The notes: a model not told the origin generated them from the letters alone. Shown: positions 44,907 to 55,955, counted from the first letter of the stretch. The stretch: DNA of 64,000 nt from Hydrogenophilales bacterium 28-61-23 (GCA_002281555.1 NCGJ01000003.1:422192-486191), one strand, 5' to 3'. A program made the numbers and translations.

Positions 44907-44939
44907 ACAGGAAAATAACAACGCATGCAAGGAGGTAAC

Positions 44940-45353
44940 TTGGAGAATCCCAACATCGGCGCCAACGAGTTGACCGGCGCCAAAGTCATGGTGATCGATG
45001 ACAGCAACACCATACGGCGCAGCGCGGAGATATTTCTGCTCAAGGCCGGCTGCGAAGTCATTCTTGCCGAGGACGGCTTCGACGCGCTGGCGAAAATCGC
45101 CGATCATCAACCGGAAGTCATTTTTGTCGACATCATGATGCCTAGGCTGGATGGTTATCAGACCTGCGCATTGATCAAGAAGAACCCGCGCCTGCGCGAG
45201 ATCCCGGTGATCATGCTGTCGAGCAAGGATGGGCTGTTCGACCGCGCGCGCGGTCGTCTGGTCGGTTCGGACGAATACCTCACCAAACCGTTCACCAAAG
45301 ACACCCTTCTGGATGCGGTGCGCCGTTATCGACCGCATCACCCGGGCGCGTAG
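44940..45353 (+). CDS. pilG: Twitching motility response regulator PilG
   Basis: A single-domain CheY-like regulator of about 137 residues: VMVIDDSNTIRRSAEIFL, phosphoacceptor Asp in VIFVDIMMPRLDGYQ, and KPFTKDTLLDAV at the end. An ATG at 44925 starts the frame, but a strong AAGGAGG box lies inside those codons (44929-44935), so TTG at 44940 is the better start. PilG is the output regulator of the Chp system, controlling pilus extension and cAMP signalling in Pseudomonas. It begins the pilG-pilH-pilI-pilJ-chpA operon. Confidence 0.9.
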   Translation: MENPNIGANELTGAKVMVIDDSNTIRRSAEIFLLKAGCEVILAEDGFDALAKIADHQPEVIFVDIMMPRLDGYQTCALIKKNPRLREIPVIMLSSKDGLFDRARGRLVGSDEYLTKPFTKDTLLDAVRRYRPHHPGA

Positions 45354-45379
45354 CGTTTAACAGAAATCAGGAATTCATC

Positions 45380-45745
45380 ATGCCGGTAAAAACAGTGCTG
45401 ATAGTGGATGACTCGCCCACCGAGCGTTTCTTCCTGACCAACGTTCTACGCAAACAGGGCTATGAAGTGATCACAGCGGAAACCGGCGAACAGGGCGTGG
45501 CGGTTGCCAAACAGGCAAAACCCGACCTGATCCTGATGGATGTCGTCATGCCCGGCCTGAACGGTTTCCAGGCCACGCGCCAGCTTTCCCGCAATGCCGA
45601 GACCGAATCCATCCCGGTCATCATGTGCACCACCAAGGGCCAGGAAACCGATCGAGTCTGGGGCTTGCGCCAGGGCGCCATCGACTACCTGGTCAAACCG
45701 GTGGTCGCCGAAGAACTGATCGCCAAGGTCAAGGCGCTGGGCTGA
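45380..45745 (+). CDS. pilH: Twitching motility response regulator PilH
   Basis: A 121-residue CheY-like regulator: VLIVDDSPTERFFLTNVL, phosphoacceptor Asp in DLILMDVVMPGLNGFQ, then IMCTTKGQETD and the C-terminal VKPVVAEELIAKVK. PilH acts as a second response regulator or phosphate sink in the Chp pathway. A good AGGA box precedes the ATG. Its stop overlaps the pilI start by one base. Confidence 0.95.
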   Translation: MPVKTVLIVDDSPTERFFLTNVLRKQGYEVITAETGEQGVAVAKQAKPDLILMDVVMPGLNGFQATRQLSRNAETESIPVIMCTTKGQETDRVWGLRQGAIDYLVKPVVAEELIAKVKALG

Positions 45746-46257
45746 TGCAGGACAAGCAAAGTCTGCGTGAGTTTCAGACTCAGCTCGCCGATAAACTCAA
45801 GCTGGCTCAAACCGCCGATCCAGCCTCATCGAAACTGGGCTTTGTCGCCGGCGGCAGAAACTGGCTGGTCAATCTCGATCAGATCAATGAAGTGGTTACG
45901 GTGCCCGGCCTCACCGAAGCGCCCTGGGCGCGGCCCTGGTTTGTCGGCGTCGCCAGCGTGCGCGGCGCGCTTTATGGCTGCACCGATCTGGCCGCGTTTC
46001 TCGGCCTGGCCGAACCCATGCCAGCCGGCGAATCCAGGCTGCTGCTGGTGCATCCGCGTTTTGGCGTCAATGCGGCCATTCGCATCGAGCGGGCGCTCGG
46101 GTTACGCGCCTTGTCCGATCTGAGTCCGCTGCCCATGCCGGAAAACACCGCTCCCTGGGAAATTTCCCACTGGCGCGCCGGAGATGAGCAGAGCTGGGTC
46201 GAAATCAGCATGCAACAACTGGTCGCCCAGCCTGATTTCCTGGAAGCGGGCCAGTAA
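45745..46257 (+). CDS. pilI: CheW-like adaptor PilI
   Basis: A 170-residue CheW-domain protein: LGFVAGGRNWLVNLDQINEVVTVPGLTEAPWARPWFVGVASVRGALYG is the typical CheW receptor-contacting region. It couples the receptor PilJ to the histidine kinase ChpA. The start TGATG overlaps the pilH stop. No pilK (methyltransferase) gene is present between pilI and pilJ or elsewhere in the operon. Confidence 0.93.
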   Translation: MQDKQSLREFQTQLADKLKLAQTADPASSKLGFVAGGRNWLVNLDQINEVVTVPGLTEAPWARPWFVGVASVRGALYGCTDLAAFLGLAEPMPAGESRLLLVHPRFGVNAAIRIERALGLRALSDLSPLPMPENTAPWEISHWRAGDEQSWVEISMQQLVAQPDFLEAGQ

Positions 46258-46309
46258 TGTCCCGTCCCGTCCATGCTGCTTGCAGTGGTCAATTTAGAGA
46301 GGAGTCGCA

Positions 46310-48418
46310 ATGGCGATGAGCAAGCCGAGCATGTCTGTCGGCAAGATATTCGGACAAGTCGCGGATAAATTAAGCCCGGGCATCGGCCGGGTCATCAACC
46401 GCGGCTTATCGCTGGATCCGGATCGGATTCCCTTCGTCAGCCGGATCAAACCCGAGCAACGGCCGCAAGCGCTGATTGTCACGTTGGTCGTTTCAGTGTT
46501 GCTGTCGGCCCTGACCATCGTCTGGAACACCGTACAGGTCGGCAATCGCGCCGAGTACATCAAAATCGCCACCAGTTTGCAGATGCTTTCGCAGCGCTAT
46601 ACCAAAACCGCGCAGCAGGCCGTGTTGGGCAACAAATTTGCCTTTGGCCAGCTCGAGGACAGCCGCCAGGCCTTCGCCGATGGTCTCAATACCCTGATCG
46701 ACGGCGGCGCCGGCGTGCCCTCCTCGCCCGGCTACATTCAGGCCGACCTGTCCGAACTGAAAAAGCGCTGGGATATCTCGAAAAAAGACATCCAGTATCT
46801 GAACAGCCAGCAAGGCATGTTGGTCGAACTGGGACGCGCGCTGACGGAAATCAATCAACGCAATACCGAGTTGCTCGACCTCACCGAGCAGGTTGCCGCG
46901 CTGTTGCCGGCCGACTCGAAAAAGCAACTCGCCTTCGCCAACCAGCAAGCCTTGTGGACGCAGCGCATGGCCAAGAATGCCAACGCCTTGCAGTCGTCCG
47001 ATGTCATCAACCCGGAAACCGCTTACCAGCTCAGCCAGGATTTGACCACCTTCCGCGAAGTGCTGGATGCCCTGAAACAAGGCAGCGCCACATTGGGTGT
47101 GGCGGCGGTCGGCGATGCGGATGCGCGTGAAAAACTGCTCGAACTTGGCGACGTTTTCGGCCGTTTCGAAAAACAGGCCAACCACATTCTTAAAAGCATG
47201 CCGCAACTGGTCGAAGCCAAACGCGCGGCGCGTGAGATTTTCGATGAATCCGAACAATTGTTGACGCTGACCCAGCGCGTAACCGAACGCTACCAAACCA
47301 TGGGCAGCAATCTGATCCTGGTTATGGCGATCGTCTTCAGCCTGTCGGCGCTCGGCTCGCTGTTGATGCTGGGCATGATCAACGTGCAAACCGCACAACG
47401 CCGGGCCGAAGAGGCCGCCCTGGAAAATCAGCGCAACCAGGACGCCATCCTGCGTTTGCTGAATGAGATGGGCGACCTGGCCGAAGGCGACCTGACCGTG
47501 CAGGCGACGGTGACGGAGGACATTACCGGCGCCATCGCCGATTCGGTCAACTACGCCATTGAAGAGTTGCGCCTGCTGGTTCAGGGTATCAACCGCGCAG
47601 CGGAGCAAGTCAACCAGACCACGTCCGATGCCCGCCTGAGCTCCGAGCAACTGCTTTCCGCCGCCGAACAGCAATCGCAACAGATCGGTGAAACCACTGC
47701 GGCGGTCACCGAAATGTCGAGTTCCATCGTCCAGGTTTCGCAAAACGCCGCCGAATCCGCCCGGGTCGCCAACCAGTCGCTCGACACGGCGCGACGCGGC
47801 GGCGATTCGGTGCGCGGCGCCATCGCCGGCATGAATGCCATTCGCGACCAGATCCAGGAAACCTCCAAGCGCATCAAACGCCTGGGCGAGTCTTCCCAGG
47901 AGATCGGCGAAATCGTCGATCTGATTTCCGAGATTACCGAGCAGACCAACATTCTGGCCTTGAACGCCGCCATTCAGGCCGCGGCGGCGGGCGAAGCCGG
48001 GCGCGGTTTCACCGTGGTGGCGGAAGAGGTGCAACGCCTGGCGGAACGCTCCGGCAAGGCGACGCGACGCATCGGCGCCATTGTCAAAACCATTCAGAGC
48101 GACACGCAAGACGCCGTCAACGCGATGGAATCATCGACTCAGGGCGTGGTGGAAGGCACGGTGCGTTCCGACGCGGCCGGCAGTTCGCTGGCCGAAATCG
48201 AGTCGGTTTCCGAACAGCTCGCGCGGCTGATTCAAAGCATCTCCGAAACCACGCAGGCGCAGGCCGGCACGGCTGAGAAAATCGCCGGCAACATGCGCCG
48301 GATTCTGGAAGTCACCGGGCAAGCTTCGACCGCCGCGCGCGGCAGCGCCAGTTCGATCGGCGAGCTGGCGCTGCTGTCGAACGAGCTGAAAGTATCGGTG
48401 TCCGGCTTCAAACTGTAA
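46310..48418 (+). CDS. pilJ: Methyl-accepting chemotaxis-type receptor PilJ
   Basis: A 702-residue receptor with two membrane helices (about residues 55-75 and 340-362), a periplasmic type IV pili methyl-accepting (PilJ) domain between them, a HAMP-like linker, and a signalling tip with [39 protein letters not shown]. It senses surface or pilus tension in Pseudomonas. An AGAGAGG box precedes the ATG at 46310. It follows pilI by 52 bp. Confidence 0.96.
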   Translation: MAMSKPSMSVGKIFGQVADKLSPGIGRVINRGLSLDPDRIPFVSRIKPEQRPQALIVTLVVSVLLSALTIVWNTVQVGNRAEYIKIATSLQMLSQRYTKTAQQAVLGNKFAFGQLEDSRQAFADGLNTLIDGGAGVPSSPGYIQADLSELKKRWDISKKDIQYLNSQQGMLVELGRALTEINQRNTELLDLTEQVAALLPADSKKQLAFANQQALWTQRMAKNANALQSSDVINPETAYQLSQDLTTFREVLDALKQGSATLGVAAVGDADAREKLLELGDVFGRFEKQANHILKSMPQLVEAKRAAREIFDESEQLLTLTQRVTERYQTMGSNLILVMAIVFSLSALGSLLMLGMINVQTAQRRAEEAALENQRNQDAILRLLNEMGDLAEGDLTVQATVTEDITGAIADSVNYAIEELRLLVQGINRAAEQVNQTTSDARLSSEQLLSAAEQQSQQIGETTAAVTEMSSSIVQVSQNAAESARVANQSLDTARRGGDSVRGAIAGMNAIRDQIQETSKRIKRLGESSQEIGEIVDLISEITEQTNILALNAAIQAAAAGEAGRGFTVVAEEVQRLAERSGKATRRIGAIVKTIQSDTQDAVNAMESSTQGVVEGTVRSDAAGSSLAEIESVSEQLARLIQSISETTQAQAGTAEKIAGNMRRILEVTGQASTAARGSASSIGELALLSNELKVSVSGFKL

Positions 48419-48472
48419 GCCGCGATCGCTGAACAGATAACACTGAGCTGATAACACTTAGGAAATGTCGAC

Positions 48473-51400
48473 ATGAGCGTTGAAACGGAATTTGATCTGG
48501 GTTCGCTCACATGGGTGAAAGGCGAACTCGATAACGCCCTGGAAGCCGCCCGCGCCGCGCTTGCCGGCTGGAACGGCGAGGACACCAACCCGCTCAAAGC
48601 GGCCGCGGCCCATGTGCACCAGGTTTATGGCGCGCTCCAGATTGTCGACATGCAAGGGGTCGCGCAGGTCGCCAACGAGACCGAGCGGCTGTTGAACGAG
48701 ATGATGGCGCGCGTCGATCTGCGCAACAAGGAATCCAGCGAAATCGTCCTGAACGCGATCGCCGCATTGAAACGCTATCTGGATGAATTGATGGCGGGCG
48801 GGCCGCATACCGAATTGAAATTGGCCGCCACCTTGCAGGCGGTCATGCAACGTTATGGCGCCGAAGCGCCCGCACCGAGCGAACTGTTCTTCCCGGATAC
48901 CAGTGTGCGCGCGCCCCGCGAAATTCCGGAATTGCCTCTGGACGATGACGCGCGCAACCGCGCCATGCGCAGCGCGCGTACGCATTATCAAAAAGGCCTG
49001 CTCCTGTTTTTGCAGAACAAGGATGCGCTGTCCGGGCTCATGCAGATGCATGAGGCGGTCAAGGAAGTCGAACGACTGGCGCCGGGGCCGGCCCAATATA
49101 CCTTCTGGTGGACCGCGGCCAGCCTGATGGAAGCCCTGCGTCGGGGCGGCGTGCCGACCGACTTCTGGCTGAAGCGCTTGTGCGGCCGCATCGACATGCA
49201 AATGCGCCGACTCATGGACGGCTCGCGCCAGCTTGCCGACCGTCTGGTGCGCGACGTCCTGTTTTACGTCGCGCAAGACGCCTCGCCCACGGGCCGCAGC
49301 GTGCAAGCCAAGGAATTATTCAGCCTGGCCCACTACTTCCCGGCGGCGGAAACCGCCGCCGACGATGGCTCGCGCGCCCAGCTTGCATTGTTGCGCGACA
49401 ACCTGGCCGCCGCGAAAGACCACTGGATACGCTACTGCGCGGCGCGCACCGAGAGCCTGCAACCCTTCCAGCACGCCGCGCTGGCGCTATTCGAAGCGGC
49501 ATCGCGCTTGCCCAACCCGCACATGCAGACCTTGGCGCGCATGATCCAGGCCGTGGCCAAACGCCTGCCGGGCGAGGCCGACGCCACCCAGAACGAAGCG
49601 CTGCAACTGGAAATGGCGACCGCGCTGCTGCTGGCCCAGAACGCCGCAGAGCACTACGCGGCGCTGGCCGAGGAGTTCGCCAGCCAGGCCGGCACCCAGG
49701 CCATGCGCCTGCAAGCGGCGATCGATCCGAAATTCGACACTTCGACGATTCCGGATGTGCCGATGCTGGACGAAATCTCGCGCGCCGCGCAGGAAAAGCT
49801 GGTCGTTGCCCAGGTCACCCAGGAGATCCAGGCCAACCTGAATCAGGTCGAGGAAATTCTCGATCGTTTCTTCCGCGACGCCGCCGAGCGTGCCGGCTTG
49901 CCTATGGTGCCGAATCTGATGAAACAGATCCTCGGTGCGCTCAATATTCTGCAACTCGATGTCGCGGCCGATCTGGTGCGCGAGACGGTCAAACGCATCG
50001 AACATTTCACCGAAGCCGATGCCCGCATCGCGCCCGAGAATCTCAATTGGGTCGCGGAAGCGCTGTCCACCCTGGGGATTTACCTGGATGCGCTACGCCA
50101 CGGCCGCGACAACAGCCAAAGCCTGGCCGGACTGCTGGCGCGCCCGGAAGTCGTCGCCGCGCCGGAAGTCTCGGTGGAAACCCAGATTCGGGCCGATACC
50201 GATCGCATCAAACAATCCGTCCAGCAGTTGAGCGCCGCAGGCGATGACGCCGAGGCGCGCGCGGCGCTCAAATCCGAACTCGGCCAACTCGCCCGCGATG
50301 CCGATCTGGTCGGCGACGCGTCGCTGCGCGGCCAGGCCGACGCGGCGATGAAGGCGCTGGACGCGAACAAGGATGCCGGCAATGCCGCGCAAGCGGTCAT
50401 CCAGGCCGTGCAGAACCTAGGCGCGTCGAGCGCGCTGGAAGCCCCGGCTCCCAGCGCCGAGGCCGTGCGTCTGGCCGCCGCCTCGGACGAGGATGTCGAT
50501 CAGGAAATGCTCAGCACCTTCATCGAGGAAGCGCAGGAAGTGCTCGGCAATGTCGCCACGCAGACCGCGCGCCTGCATGTCAGCCCGTATGACAGCGAGG
50601 CGTTCACCTCGATCCGGCGCAGTTTCCACACCCTCAAGGGCAGCGGCCGCATGGTCGGCTTGACCGAGCTGGCCGAACCGGCATGGGAAATCGAACAAAC
50701 ACTGAACACCTGGCTGCGCGATGAGAAAGTGCCCAGCTCGGAAATGCTCGATTTTCTCGAAAGCGCCGGCAATGCCTTCCACGTCTGGGTTACCACACTG
50801 GAAGAACAGGGCCAGGTGCGAGTGGAGTCGAGCGCATTGATCAATGCCGCGCGCAGACTGCGTGGAGAAGCAAGCGCGGCGGCCGCGCCGGAGAGTCCGC
50901 CCCCAAAATCTGAAGCCGGCGTGGCGGCCCTGTCGGGCCAAAGCGCCGGCACAGACGAATCCGGGCAGTCCAGCCACGTGGCCGAAACGGGGCCGGCGCA
51001 AATCGGCCAGCCAGACGTTGAGATTGCAATTGGCGCAACCCGGCTGCCGGCCGAGTTGTTCGCCATCTTTACCGACGAGGCCGCGCAACGTCTGATCGAC
51101 CTGGGCGCGGCGCTTGCCGAAATGGGACATGGCAAACGCCCGGCCGCCTGGGAAGCCTTCATCCGCGCGGCCCATACCCTGGCCGGGATTTCACGCACCA
51201 CCGGTTTCATGCCGCTGGCACAGGCGGCGAACGAGGTCGAAATCTGGGCGAGCCAGTGGTATGACAAAACCGTGCCGATAGCGGCGCAAGTCGTCGCCAA
51301 ACTGGATGCGGCGCTCGATCTTCTCGGCCAGGCGGTGACAGGCATACTCGACCGGCGCTTTCCCGCCGACATGCCCGAAGTCACCGCGTTGCTGGCCGAA

Positions 51401-53839
51401 ATAGCGGCCCTGACGCAAGCGCGGGATTTGTCGGGCGCGCCGACCGAAGTCGAAGCGCCGCCGGATGCGCTCGAGGCGGAGGAATTCGCGCCGACCGATA
51501 CGTTTGTCGTCACCCAAGCGCCGATCAAGACGCCCTCCGTTCAAGCCGCCCCGGCGCACGACGAACTGGACGAGGAACTGCTGCCGATTTTCCTGGAAGA
51601 AGCCACCGAACTGCTGCCGAAAATCGGCGCCGTACTGCGTCAGTGGCGCGGCGCGCCCGCCGACCATCAAGTGCGCGATGCCCTCAAACGGGCGCTGCAT
51701 ACCCTGAAAGGCTCCGCGCGCATGGCCGGCGCGATGCGCCTGGGCGAGGCGGTGCATCACATGGAAACCCAGGTCATCGAGGCCGGTGAGCAGGCGCCGA
51801 CTTCGGGTTTCATCGATACGCTGGAATCCGCTTACGACCATTTCACCGACATCACCGAGCAACTGAAATCGGGACAGAGCGCGGACCATGCCGCGCCGGC
51901 CGTGCCCGAAACCGACGCGGTCGAATCGGACGCGGCCAAGCCGGTGGATAAAGCCGCCGGCATCCTGGAAGTCGCCGACCAGTCCGCCGCCGCCGCCCTG
52001 GCCGCCATGCCGGCGATCCCGGCCGCGCGGCTGGAGGCCGAGATGCGCACGCGCCAGTCGTTGCGGCTCAAGTCGGACATCATGGACACCCTGCTCAACG
52101 AGGCGGGCGAAGTCGCCATTGCGCGCGCGCGCATCGAAAACGTGCTGGCGTCGTACAAGCAGACCGCGCAGGAACTGGCGGCCAACGTCGACCGGCTGCG
52201 TTCGCAGTTGCGCGAACTCGAAATCCAGGCCGAGTCGCAGATGCATTCGCGCCTGTCGCAAGTCGATCAATCCCAGTTCGATCCGCTCGAATTCGACCGT
52301 TTCACCCGTTTGCAGGAACTGACCCGATTGATGGCGGAAAGCGTCAACGACGTGGCCGCCGCGCAAGACAACCTGCTGTCGGGTCTGAACGAAACCGACA
52401 GCGCCTTGCTGTTGCAATCGCGCATGACGCGCAATTTGCAGCAGGAACTGATGCATATCCGCATGGTGCCGCTCGATACCCTGGCTGAACGCCTGCATCG
52501 TGTGGTGCGACAAACCGCCAAGGAAACCGGACGCAAAGCCCAGTTGGAACTGGACGGTGGCCAGACCGAACTGGATCGCGCGGTGCTCGACAAGATCGCC
52601 GCGCCGCTGGAGCACCTGGTGCGCAATGCCGTCGCGCATGGCGTTGAAAAACCGGAACAACGCACCGACGCCGGCAAGGCCGAATACGGCGAACTGCACC
52701 TGTCGGCGCGCCAGGAAGGCAACGAAGTCGTCATTACCCTGGCCGATGACGGCGCCGGCATCGACGTCGCTGCCGTGCGCAAGCAGGCCGAAGCGCGCGG
52801 CTGGTTGCAAGCGGACGAAGAACTCGGCCCCGATAAACTGGAGCAATTGCTGTACCGCTCCGGCCTGTCCACGGCTAAATCGGTCACCGAAATTGCCGGA
52901 CGCGGCGTCGGCCTCGATGTGGTGAAGAACGAAATCGCCGGTATCGGCGGGCGGGTAAAACTGGAAACGGAAACCGGAAAAGGCACGCGTTTCACCATCC
53001 GCCTGCCCTTGACGCTGGCCTTGACCCAGGTGGTGCTTGCCCGCGCCGGCGGCCAGACCTGGGCGTTGCCCGCGTCGCTGGTCACGCTGGTGCGCGAAGT
53101 CAAGGTTGAGCAAATCCAGGCGCTGCACGAAACCGGCTATCTGGAACTCAACGGCGAGCGATTCCCCATGCGCACGCTGGCCGATCTGGTCGGCCGCAAA
53201 GCCGAGCCGGGCGATAGCCGCTATCGAACCATATTGGTCTTGCGCGCCGGCGAGCAGCGGCTGGCGGTCCGGGTCGATGCGCTAGAAGGCAACTATGAAG
53301 CCGTAATCAAGAATATCGGCCCCCAGCTCGCGCGGATTGTCGGCATCAGCGGCGCGACGGTATTGGGCGACGGCCGCGTCGCCCTGATACTCAACCCGTT
53401 CCAGTTGGCCGAACGCGCGCCCGAGGCGCAGGTTGAACCGGAACCGGAAATCGTCGAATTGGCGCCGCTGATCATGGTGGTGGACGATTCGTTGACCGTG
53501 CGCAAGATCACCAGCCGCTTCCTGCAACGCGAAGGCTATCGCGTCTGCGCCGCGCGCGATGGCGTCGAGGCGCTGGAAATGCTGGAGGACGAAATGCCGG
53601 CCGTGATGCTGCTGGATATCGAAATGCCACGCATGGACGGCTTCGAAGTAGTGCGCAACGTCCGCGCCGGCGCGGCGACGCGCGATCTGCCGATCATCAT
53701 GATCACCTCGCGCACCGCCGACAAACACCGCGGCCACGCGCTGGATGCCGGCGCCAACGCTTACATGGGCAAGCCGTATCAGGAAGAAGAGTTGCTGGCC
53801 GAGATCCAGCGTCTGGCGGGGCAGAGCGTAGAAGCTTGA
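48473..53839 (+). CDS. chpA: ChpA (PilL)-type multi-Hpt hybrid histidine kinase
   Basis: A 1788-residue hybrid kinase. The N-terminal 500 residues are PilL-type helical Hpt-like segments without clear phospho-His. Canonical Hpt sites follow: H719 (SFHTLKGSGRM), H901 (AAHTLAGISRT) and H1076 (ALHTLKGSARM). The CheA core has N-box LVRNAVAHGVEKPEQ, DDGAGIDV and GRGVGLDVVKNEIAG, followed by a CheW domain (about 1500-1640) and a C-terminal receiver with Asp 1715 (MLLDIEMPRMDG). It phosphorylates PilG and PilH. It completes the operon; ATG at 48473 lies 54 bp after pilJ. Confidence 0.96.
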   Translation: MSVETEFDLGSLTWVKGELDNALEAARAALAGWNGEDTNPLKAAAAHVHQVYGALQIVDMQGVAQVANETERLLNEMMARVDLRNKESSEIVLNAIAALKRYLDELMAGGPHTELKLAATLQAVMQRYGAEAPAPSELFFPDTSVRAPREIPELPLDDDARNRAMRSARTHYQKGLLLFLQNKDALSGLMQMHEAVKEVERLAPGPAQYTFWWTAASLMEALRRGGVPTDFWLKRLCGRIDMQMRRLMDGSRQLADRLVRDVLFYVAQDASPTGRSVQAKELFSLAHYFPAAETAADDGSRAQLALLRDNLAAAKDHWIRYCAARTESLQPFQHAALALFEAASRLPNPHMQTLARMIQAVAKRLPGEADATQNEALQLEMATALLLAQNAAEHYAALAEEFASQAGTQAMRLQAAIDPKFDTSTIPDVPMLDEISRAAQEKLVVAQVTQEIQANLNQVEEILDRFFRDAAERAGLPMVPNLMKQILGALNILQLDVAADLVRETVKRIEHFTEADARIAPENLNWVAEALSTLGIYLDALRHGRDNSQSLAGLLARPEVVAAPEVSVETQIRADTDRIKQSVQQLSAAGDDAEARAALKSELGQLARDADLVGDASLRGQADAAMKALDANKDAGNAAQAVIQAVQNLGASSALEAPAPSAEAVRLAAASDEDVDQEMLSTFIEEAQEVLGNVATQTARLHVSPYDSEAFTSIRRSFHTLKGSGRMVGLTELAEPAWEIEQTLNTWLRDEKVPSSEMLDFLESAGNAFHVWVTTLEEQGQVRVESSALINAARRLRGEASAAAAPESPPPKSEAGVAALSGQSAGTDESGQSSHVAETGPAQIGQPDVEIAIGATRLPAELFAIFTDEAAQRLIDLGAALAEMGHGKRPAAWEAFIRAAHTLAGISRTTGFMPLAQAANEVEIWASQWYDKTVPIAAQVVAKLDAALDLLGQAVTGILDRRFPADMPEVTALLAEIAALTQARDLSGAPTEVEAPPDALEAEEFAPTDTFVVTQAPIKTPSVQAAPAHDELDEELLPIFLEEATELLPKIGAVLRQWRGAPADHQVRDALKRALHTLKGSARMAGAMRLGEAVHHMETQVIEAGEQAPTSGFIDTLESAYDHFTDITEQLKSGQSADHAAPAVPETDAVESDAAKPVDKAAGILEVADQSAAAALAAMPAIPAARLEAEMRTRQSLRLKSDIMDTLLNEAGEVAIARARIENVLASYKQTAQELAANVDRLRSQLRELEIQAESQMHSRLSQVDQSQFDPLEFDRFTRLQELTRLMAESVNDVAAAQDNLLSGLNETDSALLLQSRMTRNLQQELMHIRMVPLDTLAERLHRVVRQTAKETGRKAQLELDGGQTELDRAVLDKIAAPLEHLVRNAVAHGVEKPEQRTDAGKAEYGELHLSARQEGNEVVITLADDGAGIDVAAVRKQAEARGWLQADEELGPDKLEQLLYRSGLSTAKSVTEIAGRGVGLDVVKNEIAGIGGRVKLETETGKGTRFTIRLPLTLALTQVVLARAGGQTWALPASLVTLVREVKVEQIQALHETGYLELNGERFPMRTLADLVGRKAEPGDSRYRTILVLRAGEQRLAVRVDALEGNYEAVIKNIGPQLARIVGISGATVLGDGRVALILNPFQLAERAPEAQVEPEPEIVELAPLIMVVDDSLTVRKITSRFLQREGYRVCAARDGVEALEMLEDEMPAVMLLDIEMPRMDGFEVVRNVRAGAATRDLPIIMITSRTADKHRGHALDAGANAYMGKPYQEEELLAEIQRLAGQSVEA

Positions 53840-53861
53840 AAGCCGAAGTAGGTCGGCAATC

Positions 53862-53889
53862 CCCGCAAGGAGGACGCCGGATTCGTAAG
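53862..53889. repeat. Dispersed 28-bp repeat, copy 2
   Basis: Matches 34152-34179 at 26 of 28 bases. Directly after it (53890-54039) lie a GCGCTGAAGCGC palindrome and a GGCGGGAA/TTCCCGCC hairpin (arms 53980-53987 and 53992-53999). The 200 bp between chpA and uppP hold only such short repeats. Confidence 0.6.
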
Positions 53890-54039
53890 CGCTGAAGCGC
53901 CAACGACTCCGCTGTCCCTTGCCGACGAACTTCCTCGCGGCGGCACGCCGCCCAAGCAAAAGCACTCGGATGGTGGATCGGCGGGAAAGGATTCCCGCCC
54001 TACGCCGCTACCTCGTTCCGCGCCCTAGGCTCGCTACGT

Positions 54040-54864
54040 TCAGTGCACCGTCCAGTTCACCAAGCCGGTGTAAGCAGTCAGCAGAACCACCAGGCCGAAC
54101 ACGATGCGATAAATCACGAACACCGTGAAATCGTGCGTCGCCACGAAGCGGATGAACAAGCGCACCGCCAGCGCGGCGCTAATGAAAGCGGCGACGAAAC
54201 CGACCGCGAACATCGGCAAATCGGCCCAAGCGAGCAGATCTCGATGTTTGACCAGGTCGTAAACCGTCGCGACACCGAGCGTGGGCACGGCCAGAAAGAA
54301 GGAAAACTCGGCCGCCGCCTTGCGTGACAAGCCGATGAACAGCCCGCCAATGATGGTCGCGCCGCTGCGCGAGGTACCCGGAATCAGCGCAAAACACTGG
54401 GCCAGGCCCAGCTTGAGCGCATCCGGCCAGCGCAAATCGTCGACTTCATGCACGCGGATCAGGTGTTTACGCCGCTCGGCCCAGTAAATCACCAGACCGC
54501 CCACGATGAAGGCCAGCGCCACCGGCACCGGCGCAAACAGATGCGCCTTGATCATCTTGCCGAACAGCAAACCCAACGCGGCGATGGGCACAAAGGCGAT
54601 AAACAGATTCATGACAAACCGCCTCGCCGCCGGATCGTGCGGCAGCCCCCGCACCACGCCGCCCAGTTTGACCCGGTAATCCCACACCACCGCAAGGATC
54701 GCGCCGGTCTGGATGGCAATCTCGAACACCTTGCCCTTTTCATCGTTGAAGTTCAGCAAGTCGCCGGCCAGGATCAGGTGGCCGGTGCTGGAAATGGGTA
54801 AAAACTCGGTCAGGCCTTCGATCACGCCGAGAATCAGCGCCTTGAACAGGATGAGTAAATCCAC
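54040..54864 (-). CDS. uppP: Undecaprenyl-diphosphatase
   Basis: A 274-residue inner-membrane protein of the BacA/UppP family, recycling undecaprenyl pyrophosphate for cell-wall synthesis; confers bacitracin tolerance. Key motifs are [16 protein letters not shown] near the N-terminus and [20 protein letters not shown] with the catalytic Ser/Arg set. About eight membrane helices are predicted from hydrophobicity. ATG at 54864 begins [21 protein letters not shown], the usual start. It is convergent with chpA across 200 bp of repeats and divergent from rdgC. Confidence 0.97.
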   Translation of the reverse strand: MDLLILFKALILGVIEGLTEFLPISSTGHLILAGDLLNFNDEKGKVFEIAIQTGAILAVVWDYRVKLGGVVRGLPHDPAARRFVMNLFIAFVPIAALGLLFGKMIKAHLFAPVPVALAFIVGGLVIYWAERRKHLIRVHEVDDLRWPDALKLGLAQCFALIPGTSRSGATIIGGLFIGLSRKAAAEFSFFLAVPTLGVATVYDLVKHRDLLAWADLPMFAVGFVAAFISAALAVRLFIRFVATHDFTVFVIYRIVFGLVVLLTAYTGLVNWTVH

Positions 54865-54993
54865 GGTACGGGCTTTCTGGAGAGTTGAGGGAATGAATAG
54901 CGGCGCGATTCTAGCAGCCGTAAGTTACCGGCCAGGTGAGACGGCACAGCCCGTATTGTTCAAGGATAATCGCCAGCTTTTTGCGAGCCTGCC

Positions 54994-55896
54994 ATGTGGT
55001 TCAAAAACCTCTCCGTTTATCGCCTTCCCGCCAACTGGACGCTGGACCTCGCCAAGCTGGAACAACAGTTGTCGCGCCAGGCGCTGCAGCCGTGCGGCAA
55101 TCAGGACATGGAAAGCCAGGGCTGGGTTTCGCCACGCGGCGACGAACGTCTGCTGCATGTGCTGAATCATCAGATATTGCTTGCGCTCGGCATCGAACAA
55201 AAACTCCTGCCCGGCAGCATCGTCACCCAGTTCGCCAAAGACCGCGCCAGTGAACTTGAAGAACAACAAGGCTACAAACTGGGCCGCAAGCAGATGCGCG
55301 AACTCAAGGAACAGATCACCGACGAACTGCTGCCGCGCGCCTTCGTGCGCCGCCGCATGACCTGGGCCTGGATCGACCCGGTCCATGGCTGGCTGGTGGT
55401 CGATGCCGCGACGCCGCTGAAAGCCGAGGAACTGCTCGAACGCCTGAATAAAACCCTGGACGACCTGCCCGCTCGCACGCTGCACACCGAACTGTCCCCC
55501 AGCGCCGCGATGACCGACTGGCTCCTGGCCGGCGAGGCCCCGGCCGGCTTCAGCATCGACCGCGACCTGGAGCTATGCTCCGCCGACGACAGCAAAGCCA
55601 CCGTGCGCTACGTGCGCCATGCGCTGGAAGGCGAAGAAATCCAGCAACACATCGCCGCCGGCAAAACAGCCACCAAATTGGGCCTGACCTGGAACGACCG
55701 GATTTCCTTCGTGCTCAGCGAACAACTGCAACTCAAGCGTCTGGCGTTTCTCGATATCCTCAAAGAGAACAGTGAACAAGGCGACAACGCCGACGAGCAA
55801 TTCGATATCGACTTCGCGCTGATGACCGGGGAAGTGGCGAAATTGCTGGCCGATGTCGTGGAGGCGCTGGGCGGAGAGAAGGCGAAGGCGATTTGA
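54994..55896 (+). CDS. rdgC: Recombination-associated protein RdgC
   Basis: A 300-residue protein that begins MWFKNLSVYRL, with GWVSPRGDERLLH, KTATKLGLTWNDRISFVLSEQLQLKRLAFLDI near the end. RdgC forms ring dimers on double-stranded DNA and limits RecA-dependent recombination; in Neisseria it is needed for pilin antigenic variation, which is interesting since pilA lies 1 kb away. It lies divergent from uppP. Confidence 0.96.
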   Translation: MWFKNLSVYRLPANWTLDLAKLEQQLSRQALQPCGNQDMESQGWVSPRGDERLLHVLNHQILLALGIEQKLLPGSIVTQFAKDRASELEEQQGYKLGRKQMRELKEQITDELLPRAFVRRRMTWAWIDPVHGWLVVDAATPLKAEELLERLNKTLDDLPARTLHTELSPSAAMTDWLLAGEAPAGFSIDRDLELCSADDSKATVRYVRHALEGEEIQQHIAAGKTATKLGLTWNDRISFVLSEQLQLKRLAFLDILKENSEQGDNADEQFDIDFALMTGEVAKLLADVVEALGGEKAKAI

Positions 55897-55955
55897 GCTC
55901 AGTTAATATCGTGTCCGAGCCTATTACACGCGTCGTTTAAGCGAAATACATCTTA

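Noticed and set aside
51191..53128. A 645-codon open frame opposite chpA, with others at 46493-48109 and 882-2030
   Set aside because: All lie antisense to well-supported genes and are rich in Arg, Gly and His, as expected for antisense frames of high-GC coding DNA.
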